From contig NZ_KI515776.1 of the NCBI RefSeq assembly GCF_000478175.1, positions 205,451-269,450 of the forward strand: 64,000 nt of DNA, in the 5' to 3' direction. The notes below the pieces were generated by a model. The model was given only the letters and a program-made list of their open reading frames with translations, searched no databases and had not been told where the DNA came from. The stretch is from Corynebacterium sp. KPL1814 (GTDB taxonomy: Bacteria > Actinomycetota > Actinomycetes > Mycobacteriales > Mycobacteriaceae). This document shows, in pieces, positions 44,909 to 53,290 of this stretch; within the stretch, counting starts at the first letter, position 1, and each line of letters starts with the position of its first letter. The position numbers were made by a program, and so were the translations under genes.

Positions 44909-44988
44909 TATGTCCAAGAAAAGTCACACTATTTTGGCAAGCCTATCCTTTACAGTCGCCAGGAATTAGACTCAGAAATGGATGCACA

Positions 44989-45005
44989 TTAGGCCTGCCT
45001 TAAAG
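44989..45005 (+). promoter_or_regulatory. Weak DtxR-box-like sequence
   Basis: TTAGGCCTGCCTTAAAG has TTAGG and GCCT at the spacing of DtxR sites but matches the second half poorly. It lies 60 bases before the methyltransferase. Suggestive of iron control, not convincing alone. Confidence 0.3.
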
Positions 45006-45063
45006 TACCTGCAAGCATCTGCCTTAGTCCGTTGTAGGTGGGCCTTCGAGAAAGGAATCCACC

Positions 45064-45873
45064 ATGACTCACTCCTCCCACCAGGACAATCCACTTCCCT
45101 ATGCGCAGCGTCGTGCAGAAGATGTACCCGGACACTGGCTGCTCGCGCGGCTGGGCAAACGAGTGCTGCGGCCAGGCGGTTTGGAACTCACCCGCAAGTT
45201 GCTCAAGCATGCCGGTCTTAGTGGTGCTGATGTCGTCGAGTTGGCACCGGGCTTGGGGCGCACCGCCACCGAACTATTAAGTTTCCAACCTGCCAGCTAT
45301 GTCGGTGTGGAAAAAGACGAAGATGCCGCACGCATTACCGGTGAGATCGTCAAAGACACCGGACGCATGGTGCATGCTGATGCCGCGGATACCGGTTTGC
45401 CCGATGCTCACGCTGACGTCGTGCTGGGTGAGGCAATGCTAACGATGCAATCGCCGAACGGAAAACAAAAGATCGTCGACGAGGCCGTGCGGGTGTTGCG
45501 ACCAGGTGGACGCTATGCGATTCATGAGCTCGGCTTGCAACCCGACGATCTTGATGATGAATTCAAAACAGAGCTGCGCAAAAACCTCGCGCGGGTGATT
45601 AAGGTCAATGCCCGCCCGCTCACCGTGGTTGAGTGGACCGAGCTTCTCGAAAACGCTGGCTTAGTCGTCGAATGGACAGATACCGCGCCAATGGCGCTGC
45701 TAAAGATGCGCCGCAATCTTGCCGACGAAGGACTGCTGGGTACGTTGCGCATCATCAAAAATGCCTTACGCGATAAGGAGGCCAGGCGCCGCATGTTGGC
45801 AATGCGCAAGCTTTTCAACGAACACAGCGATGTCTTGCGCGGTGTGGCTTTGGTGGCCCGGAAACCGAGCTAG
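45064..45873 (+). CDS. Class I SAM-dependent methyltransferase
   Basis: A 269-residue protein. The SAM-binding motif VVELAPGLGRTATELL is at residues 56-71, the acidic residue after the second strand is in GVEKDEDAA, and post-motif DVVLGEAMLTM and RVLRPGGRYAIHELG follow, as in UbiE-like and COQ5-like enzymes. The substrate is unknown. The GAAAGGA site is 10 bases upstream of the ATG. Downstream, after 130 bases, is an IsdG/MhuD-like gene on the same strand, so the pair may work together in iron acquisition; this is only inferred from position. Confidence 0.8.
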   Translation: MTHSSHQDNPLPYAQRRAEDVPGHWLLARLGKRVLRPGGLELTRKLLKHAGLSGADVVELAPGLGRTATELLSFQPASYVGVEKDEDAARITGEIVKDTGRMVHADAADTGLPDAHADVVLGEAMLTMQSPNGKQKIVDEAVRVLRPGGRYAIHELGLQPDDLDDEFKTELRKNLARVIKVNARPLTVVEWTELLENAGLVVEWTDTAPMALLKMRRNLADEGLLGTLRIIKNALRDKEARRRMLAMRKLFNEHSDVLRGVALVARKPS

Positions 45874-46005
45874 AACCAACCAAACGACGAGGTTAAGGCG
45901 CGCAACTCGCAGAAAATACCACGGTAATTCTGCTGAACTTCACATCCCCACCAGATTAACTATCGCTAAAATGAAGGATGAATCCAATCACAGAAAGGAT
46001 GATCT

Positions 46006-46299
46006 ATGAGCTACGTTAACATCACTGCCCTTTCCTTCCCTGAAGGTGCTGGCCCGGAAATCGAGCAGCGCTTTGCGCAACGCGCAAAAGGTGTCGACAA
46101 GGCCGAAGGCTTTGAAAGCTTTGAGTTGCTGCGCCCCGTCGCCGGTGAGGATCGCTACTTCGTCGTCACCCGGTGGGACAGCCAGGAAAACTACCAAAAG
46201 TGGGCTGATGCACGGCCAGCAGGCAACCATGTCGAAGACGAAAAGCGTGGCATGTCCGTCGACGTGCTGGGCTTTGAATCCATTCAGCTCGAAAGCTAA
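46006..46299 (+). CDS. IsdG/MhuD-like haem-degrading monooxygenase candidate
   Basis: A 97-residue single ABM-domain protein. By eye it aligns with mycobacterial MhuD over almost its length without gaps up to about residue 75: GAGPEIEQRFAQRA, GFESFELLRPV, RYFVVTRW. Trp66 and His75, the haem-pocket Trp and axial ligand of MhuD, sit at the same positions here. The catalytic Asn7 of MhuD/IsdG corresponds to Thr7, which is unusual and may change activity. AAAGGA lies just upstream of the ATG. It is separate from the hmu locus 10 kb away. Confidence 0.7.
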   Translation: MSYVNITALSFPEGAGPEIEQRFAQRAKGVDKAEGFESFELLRPVAGEDRYFVVTRWDSQENYQKWADARPAGNHVEDEKRGMSVDVLGFESIQLES

Positions 46300-46333
46300 C
46301 TCATCAAAAATCTTCACAGGCACGACAAGCGAA

Positions 46334-46371
46334 ACCGCGGGCCCGGAAATCCGGAACCCGCGGTTTTCATT
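46334..46371 (+). terminator. Intrinsic terminator after the monooxygenase gene
   Basis: AACCGCGGG and CCCGCGGTT form a long stem with a partly paired middle, followed by TTTTC. It ends the methyltransferase/monooxygenase unit. Confidence 0.85.
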
Positions 46372-46486
46372 ATCCCCCGGTTGCACGCGCTAACTGGCGA
46401 ACCAGCCAGCGCGGCCTGTACTAGTTTTAAAGCTCGCTAATTGGGGTACGGTGTGGCAACACGCGCGGGCGCTTACCCGCGATGTC

Positions 46487-47112
46487 GGTTGCGTCCTTTA
46501 GTGTGGTGTATCTGTAACTGACGGTGAGGGTCTGATGGATGCATGAGGCGACCACCGTAGTACCTTTCGAATGAGAGTGGGTGTGGGAACCTAACCCGCA
46601 TGAGGAGGGGCCCGACCCCCGACGTGTCCACTTTCCGGGGGTCGGGCCCTAGACAAACTGGAAGCGGATCACCAGTGAGTCTCTTCGGCAAAATATTTAG
46701 CGGCCTTGCGCAGGATGTCACGTTCTTCGCGCAGTTTTGCGTTTTCTTTTTCTAACTGGCGGATCCGTTCGGAATCATTCGCCGCTTGGGCTTTATCCTG
46801 CATGGCTTTTATACGCGCACGTTTGCCTGTGCCGTACTTCTTGACCCATGAATGCAGCGAGGCACGGTTGATACCGAGCTCGGCTGATGCTGAGTTCAGC
46901 GAGAGGTCCTCATTGTTCTCATAGAGGGCCACGGCATCGCGTTTGAACTGTTCGGAGTACCTGGACATGGTGGTAGATTACCTTTCTTTCCAGCCCGACT
47001 GGGCTGGATATCAGGTGTCCACCAAACAGGGGTCAGGTCCATGGTCGCCTTATTGTGCACCGGCACGAGGCTTACCACGGGTTACAGATACACCACACTA
47101 GTGGACGCAACC
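46487..47112. mobile_element. 626-bp IS mosaic bounded by 32-bp inverted repeats
   Basis: The ends at 46487-46518 and 47081-47112 are inverted copies with two mismatches. Inside lie an IS256-end-like stretch, the 14-bp hairpin (46608-46621 with 46636-46649) and an IS3 orfA on the minus strand. The right end directly abuts the truncated IS256 transposase, which lost its left part there. It looks like a small composite or the footprint of nested insertions. Confidence 0.55.
46669..46968 (-). CDS. IS3-family transposase OrfA (orphan)
   Basis: A complete 99-residue helix-turn-helix protein (YSEQFKRDAVALYENN, ASAELGINRASLHSWVKKYG) with a C-terminal leucine-zipper-like helix RIRQLEKENAKLREERDILRKAAKYF, the normal IS3 OrfA plan. 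OrfB should follow on the minus strand but is absent; the element is inactive by itself. The start has GAAAGGTAAT upstream. Confidence 0.85.
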   Translation of the reverse strand: MSRYSEQFKRDAVALYENNEDLSLNSASAELGINRASLHSWVKKYGTGKRARIKAMQDKAQAANDSERIRQLEKENAKLREERDILRKAAKYFAEETHW

Positions 47113-48374
47113 TCGCGAAACTGATTGATGACCTAGGCACGTCCACAACGGATGCCAACGACCTAGTTCGCGGCATGTTACAAGCCTCGATTACCAGGGG
47201 ACTCAACGCTGAAATGGATGCCCACCTGGGCTACGAGTCTGGCGACAGGAGCGCTAAAGCTGCAGCTAGAACAGACAATTACCGCAACGGGTCGTATCCA
47301 AAGACCGTGGATTCTAACTGCGGGCCAGTCACCGTTGATGTCCCTCGGGATCGGGCTGGAACATTCTTTCCGACTATGGTCCCTAAAGGTTCTAGGCGCT
47401 TGACTGATGTTGATGACATGATCGTCAGCTTGTATGCCGGTGGGATGACAATTAGGGATATCCAGCATCATATGGCAACGGCGATGCGTGTCGATATTTC
47501 CCATGAGACGATTTCTGCGGTTACTGACGCCGTGCTCGATGAGGTTATGGTCTGGCAAAACCGCCAGCTAGACGAGTTCTACCCCGTGGTTTTCCTGGAC
47601 GCGTTGCGCATTAAAGTCCGCGACGACGGCCGAGTAGTCAACAAATCTGCGTACATGGCAATCGGCGTGGATCTCGACGGTATTAAGCACATTTTAGGAT
47701 TGTGGATTGCCAAGGAAGAAGGCGCTTCATTCTGGGCGCAGGTATGCGCCAACTTTTCTAACCGTGGGGTCAAGGACGTCTTTATCGTCTGCTGTGACGG
47801 GCTGAAAGGCCTGCCAGAGGCAGTTGAGGCAACCTGGCCGAACTCTATGGTGCAAACCTGTATCGTGCACCTGATTCGCGCCGCTAACCGGTGGGTAGCC
47901 TACGGGGATCGCCGGGGCGTATCAGCCGCGTTGAAAAAGATTTACACTGCCACGGACGAGCCCACAGCACAGGTTGCTTTAGACGAATTTGAAGCCTCCG
48001 AGCTGGGTGAGAAATATCCCCGCTCAGTCAAGGTCTGGCAGGATGCATGGGATAGATTCGTGCCATTTTTGCAGTTCCCGCCAGCAGCAAGGAAGGTCAT
48101 CTATACGACGAATTCCATTGAGTCGTTTAACAACCAGCTGCGTAAAGCTACCCGCAACAGGGTGCAGTTCACCAACGATGAATCAGCGATAAAGACGCTG
48201 TGGTTGATGATCTGCAACATCGAAGACAAACGAGCCGCAAAGAGGGCAAAGCAAGGCAAACGAGTCTCAGCGACAGCCGGCAGACTCATGGAAGGAGCCC
48301 GAGTTTCCGGCTGGAAACAAGCCATTAACCAAATGGCCGTGGCCTACCCCGACAGCTTCGACAAATACCTATAA
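47055..48374 (+). pseudogene. IS256-family transposase, second copy, 5' truncated
   Basis: From about 47113 the protein is almost identical to the copy at 43243 (GMLQASITRGLNAEMDAHLGYESGD to YPDSFDKYL), but the first 18 codons of the open frame come from the inserted mosaic, so the natural N-terminus is lost. The DDE core is complete. Differences from copy one are scattered through the gene, showing the copies are not from one very recent duplication. Confidence 0.85.
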
Positions 48375-48408
48375 ACCCAGCCCCACACACAAACAACTTG
48401 ACACGCTC
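47113..48408 (+). mobile_element. IS256-family element, left end lost
   Basis: The right terminal repeat (ending CTTGACACGCTC at 48408) is present and identical in its last bases to copy one. The left repeat and promoter are missing. Beyond the right end begins an IS3 orfB fragment, which was probably the insertion target. Confidence 0.8.
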
Positions 48409-48695
48409 TGAGCTGACTTACTGGGCAGCTAAGCACGATACTGTCGAGGCGTTCATCCCACCGGGAATGCCCTGGCATAACGGGTTTGTGGAGTTCTTCC
48501 ACAACCGGCTACGTGACGAGCTGTGAGAGGACGAGATATTCGACTACCCCCGCCCATGCGTCGCGTTGCCTGCGACTGTGGTCACAGCGCTATAATACCT
48601 ATTATCCTCATTCGAGCCTAGGGTTTATCCCGTCGACTGAGTACGCTAACCAATGGTACCAAACCCAGGAAGGCACTCAAACCGCCCGGTCCTAA
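48409..48695 (+). pseudogene. IS3-family OrfB remnant
   Basis: Two frames hold OrfB C-terminal sequence: TVEAFIPPGMPWHNGFVEFF followed by HNRLRDEL and a stop at 48523, then, in another frame, LWSQRYNTYYPHSSLGFIP and ending in TARS at 48695. Together this is the end of an rve-domain transposase (the ExxN..RDE and YNxxRPHSSLG region) with at least one frameshift. Upstream it is cut by IS256. Confidence 0.75.
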
Positions 48696-48810
48696 AACCG
48701 GCCCGGACCATATAGTCACTGAGCCGAGATTAATGGCATAGTACCTGGAGCACATCATGTTCACATTACTGCATCAATAAATCCTGTTTGACACTCCGCG
48801 AGTTGCGGGG

Positions 48811-49338
48811 CCTAAACGACAGGATGTGTTGGTGAAGTTATATGTTTAGCCAGTCTGGCCTGCTGGTATTAGGATTATTTCACTTATCCGGAGGGATAAC
48901 GCAGTCTCGGGCCTGAAATACCACCGGGGGCGTGCTGATGTGCTAGGCGCCGAGGTTCACGATGAATGGATGAGTAAGAATCATCCTCGATGCCCCGTCT
49001 GTAGCAGGGCGTGCACCAAAATACGGGACTACAAGCATCAATCCGCCAGCGATGGCGATGGAACGCCTGTAAAGCCACTGTCACTCGCGCTAGAGGCTGA
49101 GCCAGGAAAGTGGACGCATCAGAGGCCAGGCCTTAGCCAAAGCACACACCCTAGCCAGCCAAGAAACGCAAGCCACCAGCGGCCGTGAATACGGCCGACC
49201 AGCAACTTTCGACAGTGCCTATAACCACTCTATGGGAATACGCAAAGGCCACATGCCCTAAACCACGCAGTCCACCAACACAAAATGTCGTTTAACCCGA
49301 CACGCCGGAAAACAACACATTTTGTCGTTTAACCCAGT
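48811..49338 (+). mobile_element. IS1249-like element remnant
   Basis: GGGCCTAAACGACAGGATG at the left and TGTCGTTTAACCC at the right (49288-49300 and again 49326-49338) look like inverted ends. Inside, 48969-49110 encodes the zinc-ribbon start of an IS1249-type transposase (MSKNHPRCPVCSRACTK, then in a shifted frame RQRWRWNACKATVTRAR). The rest of the transposase is missing. No other gene is visible between 48696 and 49451. Confidence 0.55.
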
Positions 49339-49451
49339 TGCGGCGGGTCAAGAGGTTGACCCGTGAGAATTACCCATTCCGGAAATCCGGCGCTGGGTTC
49401 ATGCTGCGCGCATGAGCTTTCAGTCGCGGGTGCCAAACATTGAGAGACACG

Positions 49452-50726
49452 ATGCAGGATTATAATACTTCTGATCAAAAATTTTGGACCATCGTACGCA
49501 AGAACCATCCTGACTATCTACGGTGGTTCTTCGCTGATACAGCAAGCGCCTTGGGGGCATCCCTCGTGGCTATCCCTATTTCGCTTGTGAGCTACTACCT
49601 CACTGGAAGCTTAAGTCAAGCGGGAGTGATTGGAGCCGCAAGCTCGGCGGGATCGATGATCATGACGATCCCAGCCGGGATGATCATCGATCGTTTTAAC
49701 AAGAAGAAGTTACTTTTCTTCTATGGGCTGAGCCAAATTGGTATCTGGTCAACCTTCTCGTTACTGCTTTACTTGGGCAAATTCAATTTCATGCTTTTGT
49801 TCTTCTTTAGCCTGTTTGCAGGAATGATTACAGGTACCTTCGGAGGCCTAACCAACGCCATTTTGAGATTCATCATTCCTGAGAATTTGCTTGTTCAAGC
49901 GCAAGGTCGTAACCAAACTCGAGACAACATTATCTGGATGGTCGGACTACCTTTAGGTGGCTTTCTCTACGGTCTAGCCCCGGTTATTCCCTTTATCGTA
50001 CAAACGTTGTGTGGGTTGGGTCCGCTTTATGCTTCAAAAACCATCAGTATGGACCTGGGGAGGTCAAGTAGTGAACAACAGTATTCGTTTCGAGAGTTCT
50101 GGTCCGATAGCAAATATTCTTTGACTTGGATTTGGAAATATCCGATGCTTCGAACAATCTTCAGCATCGATATTTTCTCCAACTTCGCCAATTTTTTCCT
50201 CATCGCGTCCGTTGACCTATGGCTGGCATACCTCAAAGTTGATGGTTGGATAATCGGCCTCACCTCAGCTATGTTTACCCTTGGAATGATTGTTGGAGGA
50301 CTTCTTCAAGACCGCCTCATCAAGCGATTTCCAGGAAGAAACATCATCCGAGTAACGATGTTTTGGGAGCTACTGTGGTATCTGTTCCTTCTTATATTTT
50401 CTCAGTATTGGCCACTTATTGCAGTTGCAGCATTTTTCATCGTAGTTCCCTCCATTGCCTGCAACTCATACTGCGGGGGAGTGCTTGCGTTATCAGCGCC
50501 TCCCGAAAAAATAGGAAAATGCTCGGCAGGAGCGCGTTTGATGATGGGATTGCTACCAATCATTGCCTCCGCCAGCGCGGGTGCAATTCTTGCCGCAATG
50601 GGTTTTCAGGCAGGCATGGTGCTATGTGCTCTGTGCTCGGTTATCTCCTGTTTGATAGCGGCAATTTCAGTCCTGCGTACACTACCTAAGGCATCCGAGT
50701 TCAATTTGCTCCCCGTATGCGAGTAA
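49452..50726 (+). CDS. MFS exporter, AT-rich, flanked by IS fragments
   Basis: A 424-residue major-facilitator protein with twelve helices. The loop between helices 2 and 3 has GMIIDRFNKKKLLFFYG, the MFS motif A in the form G-x-x-x-D-R; NAILRFIIPENLLVQAQGRN is like MefA/EntS-type drug or siderophore exporters. ATG at 49452 is preferred to the TTG four codons earlier. Its base and codon use differ from the core genes and IS pieces lie on both sides, so horizontal entry is likely. Substrate unknown; an antibiotic or siderophore is possible. Confidence 0.75.
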   Translation: MQDYNTSDQKFWTIVRKNHPDYLRWFFADTASALGASLVAIPISLVSYYLTGSLSQAGVIGAASSAGSMIMTIPAGMIIDRFNKKKLLFFYGLSQIGIWSTFSLLLYLGKFNFMLLFFFSLFAGMITGTFGGLTNAILRFIIPENLLVQAQGRNQTRDNIIWMVGLPLGGFLYGLAPVIPFIVQTLCGLGPLYASKTISMDLGRSSSEQQYSFREFWSDSKYSLTWIWKYPMLRTIFSIDIFSNFANFFLIASVDLWLAYLKVDGWIIGLTSAMFTLGMIVGGLLQDRLIKRFPGRNIIRVTMFWELLWYLFLLIFSQYWPLIAVAAFFIVVPSIACNSYCGGVLALSAPPEKIGKCSAGARLMMGLLPIIASASAGAILAAMGFQAGMVLCALCSVISCLIAAISVLRTLPKASEFNLLPVCE

Positions 50727-50746
50727 GTCTCAAGGTCATCTACCAA

Positions 50747-50915
50747 GAGGGTCTCTGATGGTTTGTGTGTGGGTTCCCAACCTGCCTGAGGGGATGGACC
50801 AGGATGACTACTGTGGCAGGACGAGATCTAAGCTGATAAGGCCAAGATTGATGCGGTTGAAAAGAAGCTGCTCGCTAACCCTGAAGTCGCGAAACTGGTT
50901 GATCACCTAGGCACG
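50747..50915 (+). mobile_element. IS256-family left-end fragment
   Basis: The terminal repeat GAGGGTCTCTGATGG, the leader and the first 37 codons match the element at 43041, with the same frame break after GATCTAAGC (ATG 50804, TGA 50834). It stops abruptly within the sequence coding LGT. From 50916 to 51153 I see no gene, only the leader of the next one. Confidence 0.8.
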
Positions 50916-51153
50916 GTTGCATCTCCCTCCGTCGCACGGTGAGGCCGGGAAAGTGGGTGCACTCTTCTGTGGTCGGCGGGAGAGTGGGGCGGCAGGATTA
51001 GCCGGGGTAATAACGGCATTTATAAGACACAGGGCATGCAAACTGTTGATACAGCAACCTCCCAGACTCGCGTTGTAGAAAAAGAGAGTCGTTAAAAACA
51101 TGGGCCGTGGTGGAGACCGCTGCGTCCCATCACATCGTGAAGGAGAGTGCTAG

Positions 51154-52083
51154 GTGAGTACATCATCGCGCATCGTCGGGCTGGATTTGGCTCGTTCACT
51201 TGCCATTATTGGCATGATTATTTTGCACATGGCCTCGTTGGTATGGAGTACCAAGGTCATATTGTCGGGCCTTCCGGCCGCCCTATTTGCCATTGTCGCC
51301 GGCGTGACGATGATGCTCATTGGCAAGAACTATTCCGTACAGACACTGCTGCGCCTGATTGCCCGCGGCGCCATCATTACGCTTATCGGACTGGCACTGC
51401 TTCCGGTCGGCGGGCAGATTCAGGTCGTGCTCGTTGCCATGGGTATCACCATGATGGTGGTCTCCTGGGTACCACCGCTGAACGTGCGGTGGAAGCTGGC
51501 CCTCTTCTTCGTCGCCGCCATCGCCTCAACCGTGCACTACGCGCCGTTTACCCTGCCGCAGGTCTATCCGTTGCTGGCCTGGATCGCGTATTTCATCGCC
51601 GGCATGCTGCTCTTTGAGGTCTACATCCGCCCAGGTAGCTTCCGCACGACGCTGCAATGGATTGTTACCGCGGTCAGCGCGGTGATTGCCGCGGTTGGCA
51701 CCTACTTCCGCTTCGAGCCGGATATTCCCGGCTGGCTGCGCTTTACCGGCCACACCGGTGTCGCGGGCGAAATCCTGCTCTCCGTTGCAGTGGCTGCCGT
51801 GGTGCTGCACCTGTGCCTGCTCATCGGCAGCGCGGTACCCAAGCTCGTCTACCCCTTGGCCGCAATGGGCACGATGTCCCTGACCGTGTATGTCTTGCAC
51901 GTGCTCTCCGCTTATTACTGGCAAAGCCACATCTCACTGCACAACACCGCGTGGGCGTGGGCATTTATTGGGCTATTCCTCGTACTCGCCACCATCTGGC
52001 GGAAATTCCTGGGTCAAGGCCCGCTTGAAAAGGCCGTCTCCTCCGCCGTTAAACTTGCCGTTCCTGCTGGAAAGAAGGACTAA
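51154..52083 (+). CDS. DUF418/YeiB-like multi-helix membrane protein
   Basis: A 309-residue protein with about nine helices, starting RIVGLDLARSLAIIGMIILHM, the motif of the YeiB/DUF418 and heparan-glucosaminide-acetyltransferase-like families with a membrane His. The C-terminal helices include MGTMSLTVYVLHVLSAYYW, again typical of DUF418. Such proteins may move acyl groups across the membrane; the function is unproved. The GTG start has AAGGAGA upstream. The secreted protease gene follows after one base. Confidence 0.75.
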   Translation: MSTSSRIVGLDLARSLAIIGMIILHMASLVWSTKVILSGLPAALFAIVAGVTMMLIGKNYSVQTLLRLIARGAIITLIGLALLPVGGQIQVVLVAMGITMMVVSWVPPLNVRWKLALFFVAAIASTVHYAPFTLPQVYPLLAWIAYFIAGMLLFEVYIRPGSFRTTLQWIVTAVSAVIAAVGTYFRFEPDIPGWLRFTGHTGVAGEILLSVAVAAVVLHLCLLIGSAVPKLVYPLAAMGTMSLTVYVLHVLSAYYWQSHISLHNTAWAWAFIGLFLVLATIWRKFLGQGPLEKAVSSAVKLAVPAGKKD

Positions 52084-52084
52084 C

Positions 52085-53290
52085 ATGTCGCGTAAAATTG
52101 CTACCGCTTTGACCACCGCTGGCATCATCGGGTTATTGGCCGCCCCCGCCAGCGCCCTTGAGCACGGCGAACCCGCCCCCGATAACGCCGAGTCCCAGAC
52201 CGTCGCCGCTCTCAAGATGGGCCGCATAGGCAACTTCGGCGACTGCACCGGCACGCTGGTGGACAAGCAGTGGGTGCTTACCGCCCGCCACTGCCTGCAG
52301 TCCGTCAATAACGAAGGCACCCAGGCCCGCCTGGGAGGCAAGGTCTACGACGCGGATTCGTGGGCGCTGTCCCCGCTTTCCGATGCCGGATTGCTCCACC
52401 TCACCGAGCCCGTCACCGATATCAAGCCGGCCAAGATCTCCACCGATATTCCAGAGACCGGCGACCTTGGCACCCTGTACGGATGGAGCAGCAGCTCCTC
52501 CATGGCGCGCAAGGGCCAGCTGCCGATGGCAGAGATGAAGGTCTCCGAAATCCTGGGCGGCGGCCCAAGCGATGACTCCGCACAGAAGCCAGGCGCCGAC
52601 AAGGAAGCCCCTGAAGGCTACGAGTCCGTGCCCGCTGAGGAAGCCATGCCGGGCCTCAAGATGCCGGGCGGCTCCAAGCCGGATGCAGACATGAAGGTCC
52701 CTGAAGGCTACGAATCCGTGCCGGCCGAAGAGGCCATGCCCGGTCTCAAGATGCCGGGATCTGGTTCGGGATCGGATAAGCCCAAGGTGGTCTCGCCGGG
52801 TGCCACCAAGCCGGGCGCCGAGCAGCCGCAGGTTGTCAAGCCAGACGGCAACGGTGGGGAAGTAATGCAGCCTGGCCAAGGCGGCATGGCCCCGATGATC
52901 AGCAGCCCGATCCTCGATGTCCACTCCACCGGTAATGCCGGCATGCAGGGCGGCGATTCCGGCGGACCGTTCTTCGTGGGCGGAAAGCTTGCGGGCCTAG
53001 CTACCGCGGGTACGTCCAATGCGGACCCGGATTTGCCCTCCCCAAGCGCGGCTATCACCACGCTCGCCGGCACCAAGGACTGGGTAGACGGCGTGATTAG
53101 CGGCAAGGATAAGGACGCCATCTTGACCGCGGAGACCACGCCTACCCCGCAGGCAACGCCGCAGACCAGCGGTGACCGCCCGTGGATCTACTTCACGGTA
53201 GCGGCCATTGGCCTTATCGGTGCCGCGGCGGCTGCGCGCACCTTCGCTACCGGTGCTGGCAACGGTGCCGCCCGCACGTCGCGCCGTTAA
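52085..53290 (+). CDS. Secreted, membrane-anchored trypsin-fold serine protease with repeat insertion
   Basis: A 401-residue exported protein: signal peptide (cleavage after ASA about residue 22), a chymotrypsin fold with His in TARHC, a candidate Asp in SDAGLLHL and Ser in GGDSGGPFF, then a C-terminal helix (WIYFTVAAIGLIGAAAAA) and a basic tail. Between the Asp and Ser subdomains sits an insertion of about 115 residues, rich in Pro, Gly and Lys, with two nearly identical units containing PEGYESVPAEEAMPGLKMPG. The protease probably acts at the cell surface. One-base spacing from the upstream gene indicates an operon. Confidence 0.8.
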   Translation: MSRKIATALTTAGIIGLLAAPASALEHGEPAPDNAESQTVAALKMGRIGNFGDCTGTLVDKQWVLTARHCLQSVNNEGTQARLGGKVYDADSWALSPLSDAGLLHLTEPVTDIKPAKISTDIPETGDLGTLYGWSSSSSMARKGQLPMAEMKVSEILGGGPSDDSAQKPGADKEAPEGYESVPAEEAMPGLKMPGGSKPDADMKVPEGYESVPAEEAMPGLKMPGSGSGSDKPKVVSPGATKPGAEQPQVVKPDGNGGEVMQPGQGGMAPMISSPILDVHSTGNAGMQGGDSGGPFFVGGKLAGLATAGTSNADPDLPSPSAAITTLAGTKDWVDGVISGKDKDAILTAETTPTPQATPQTSGDRPWIYFTVAAIGLIGAAAAARTFATGAGNGAARTSRR

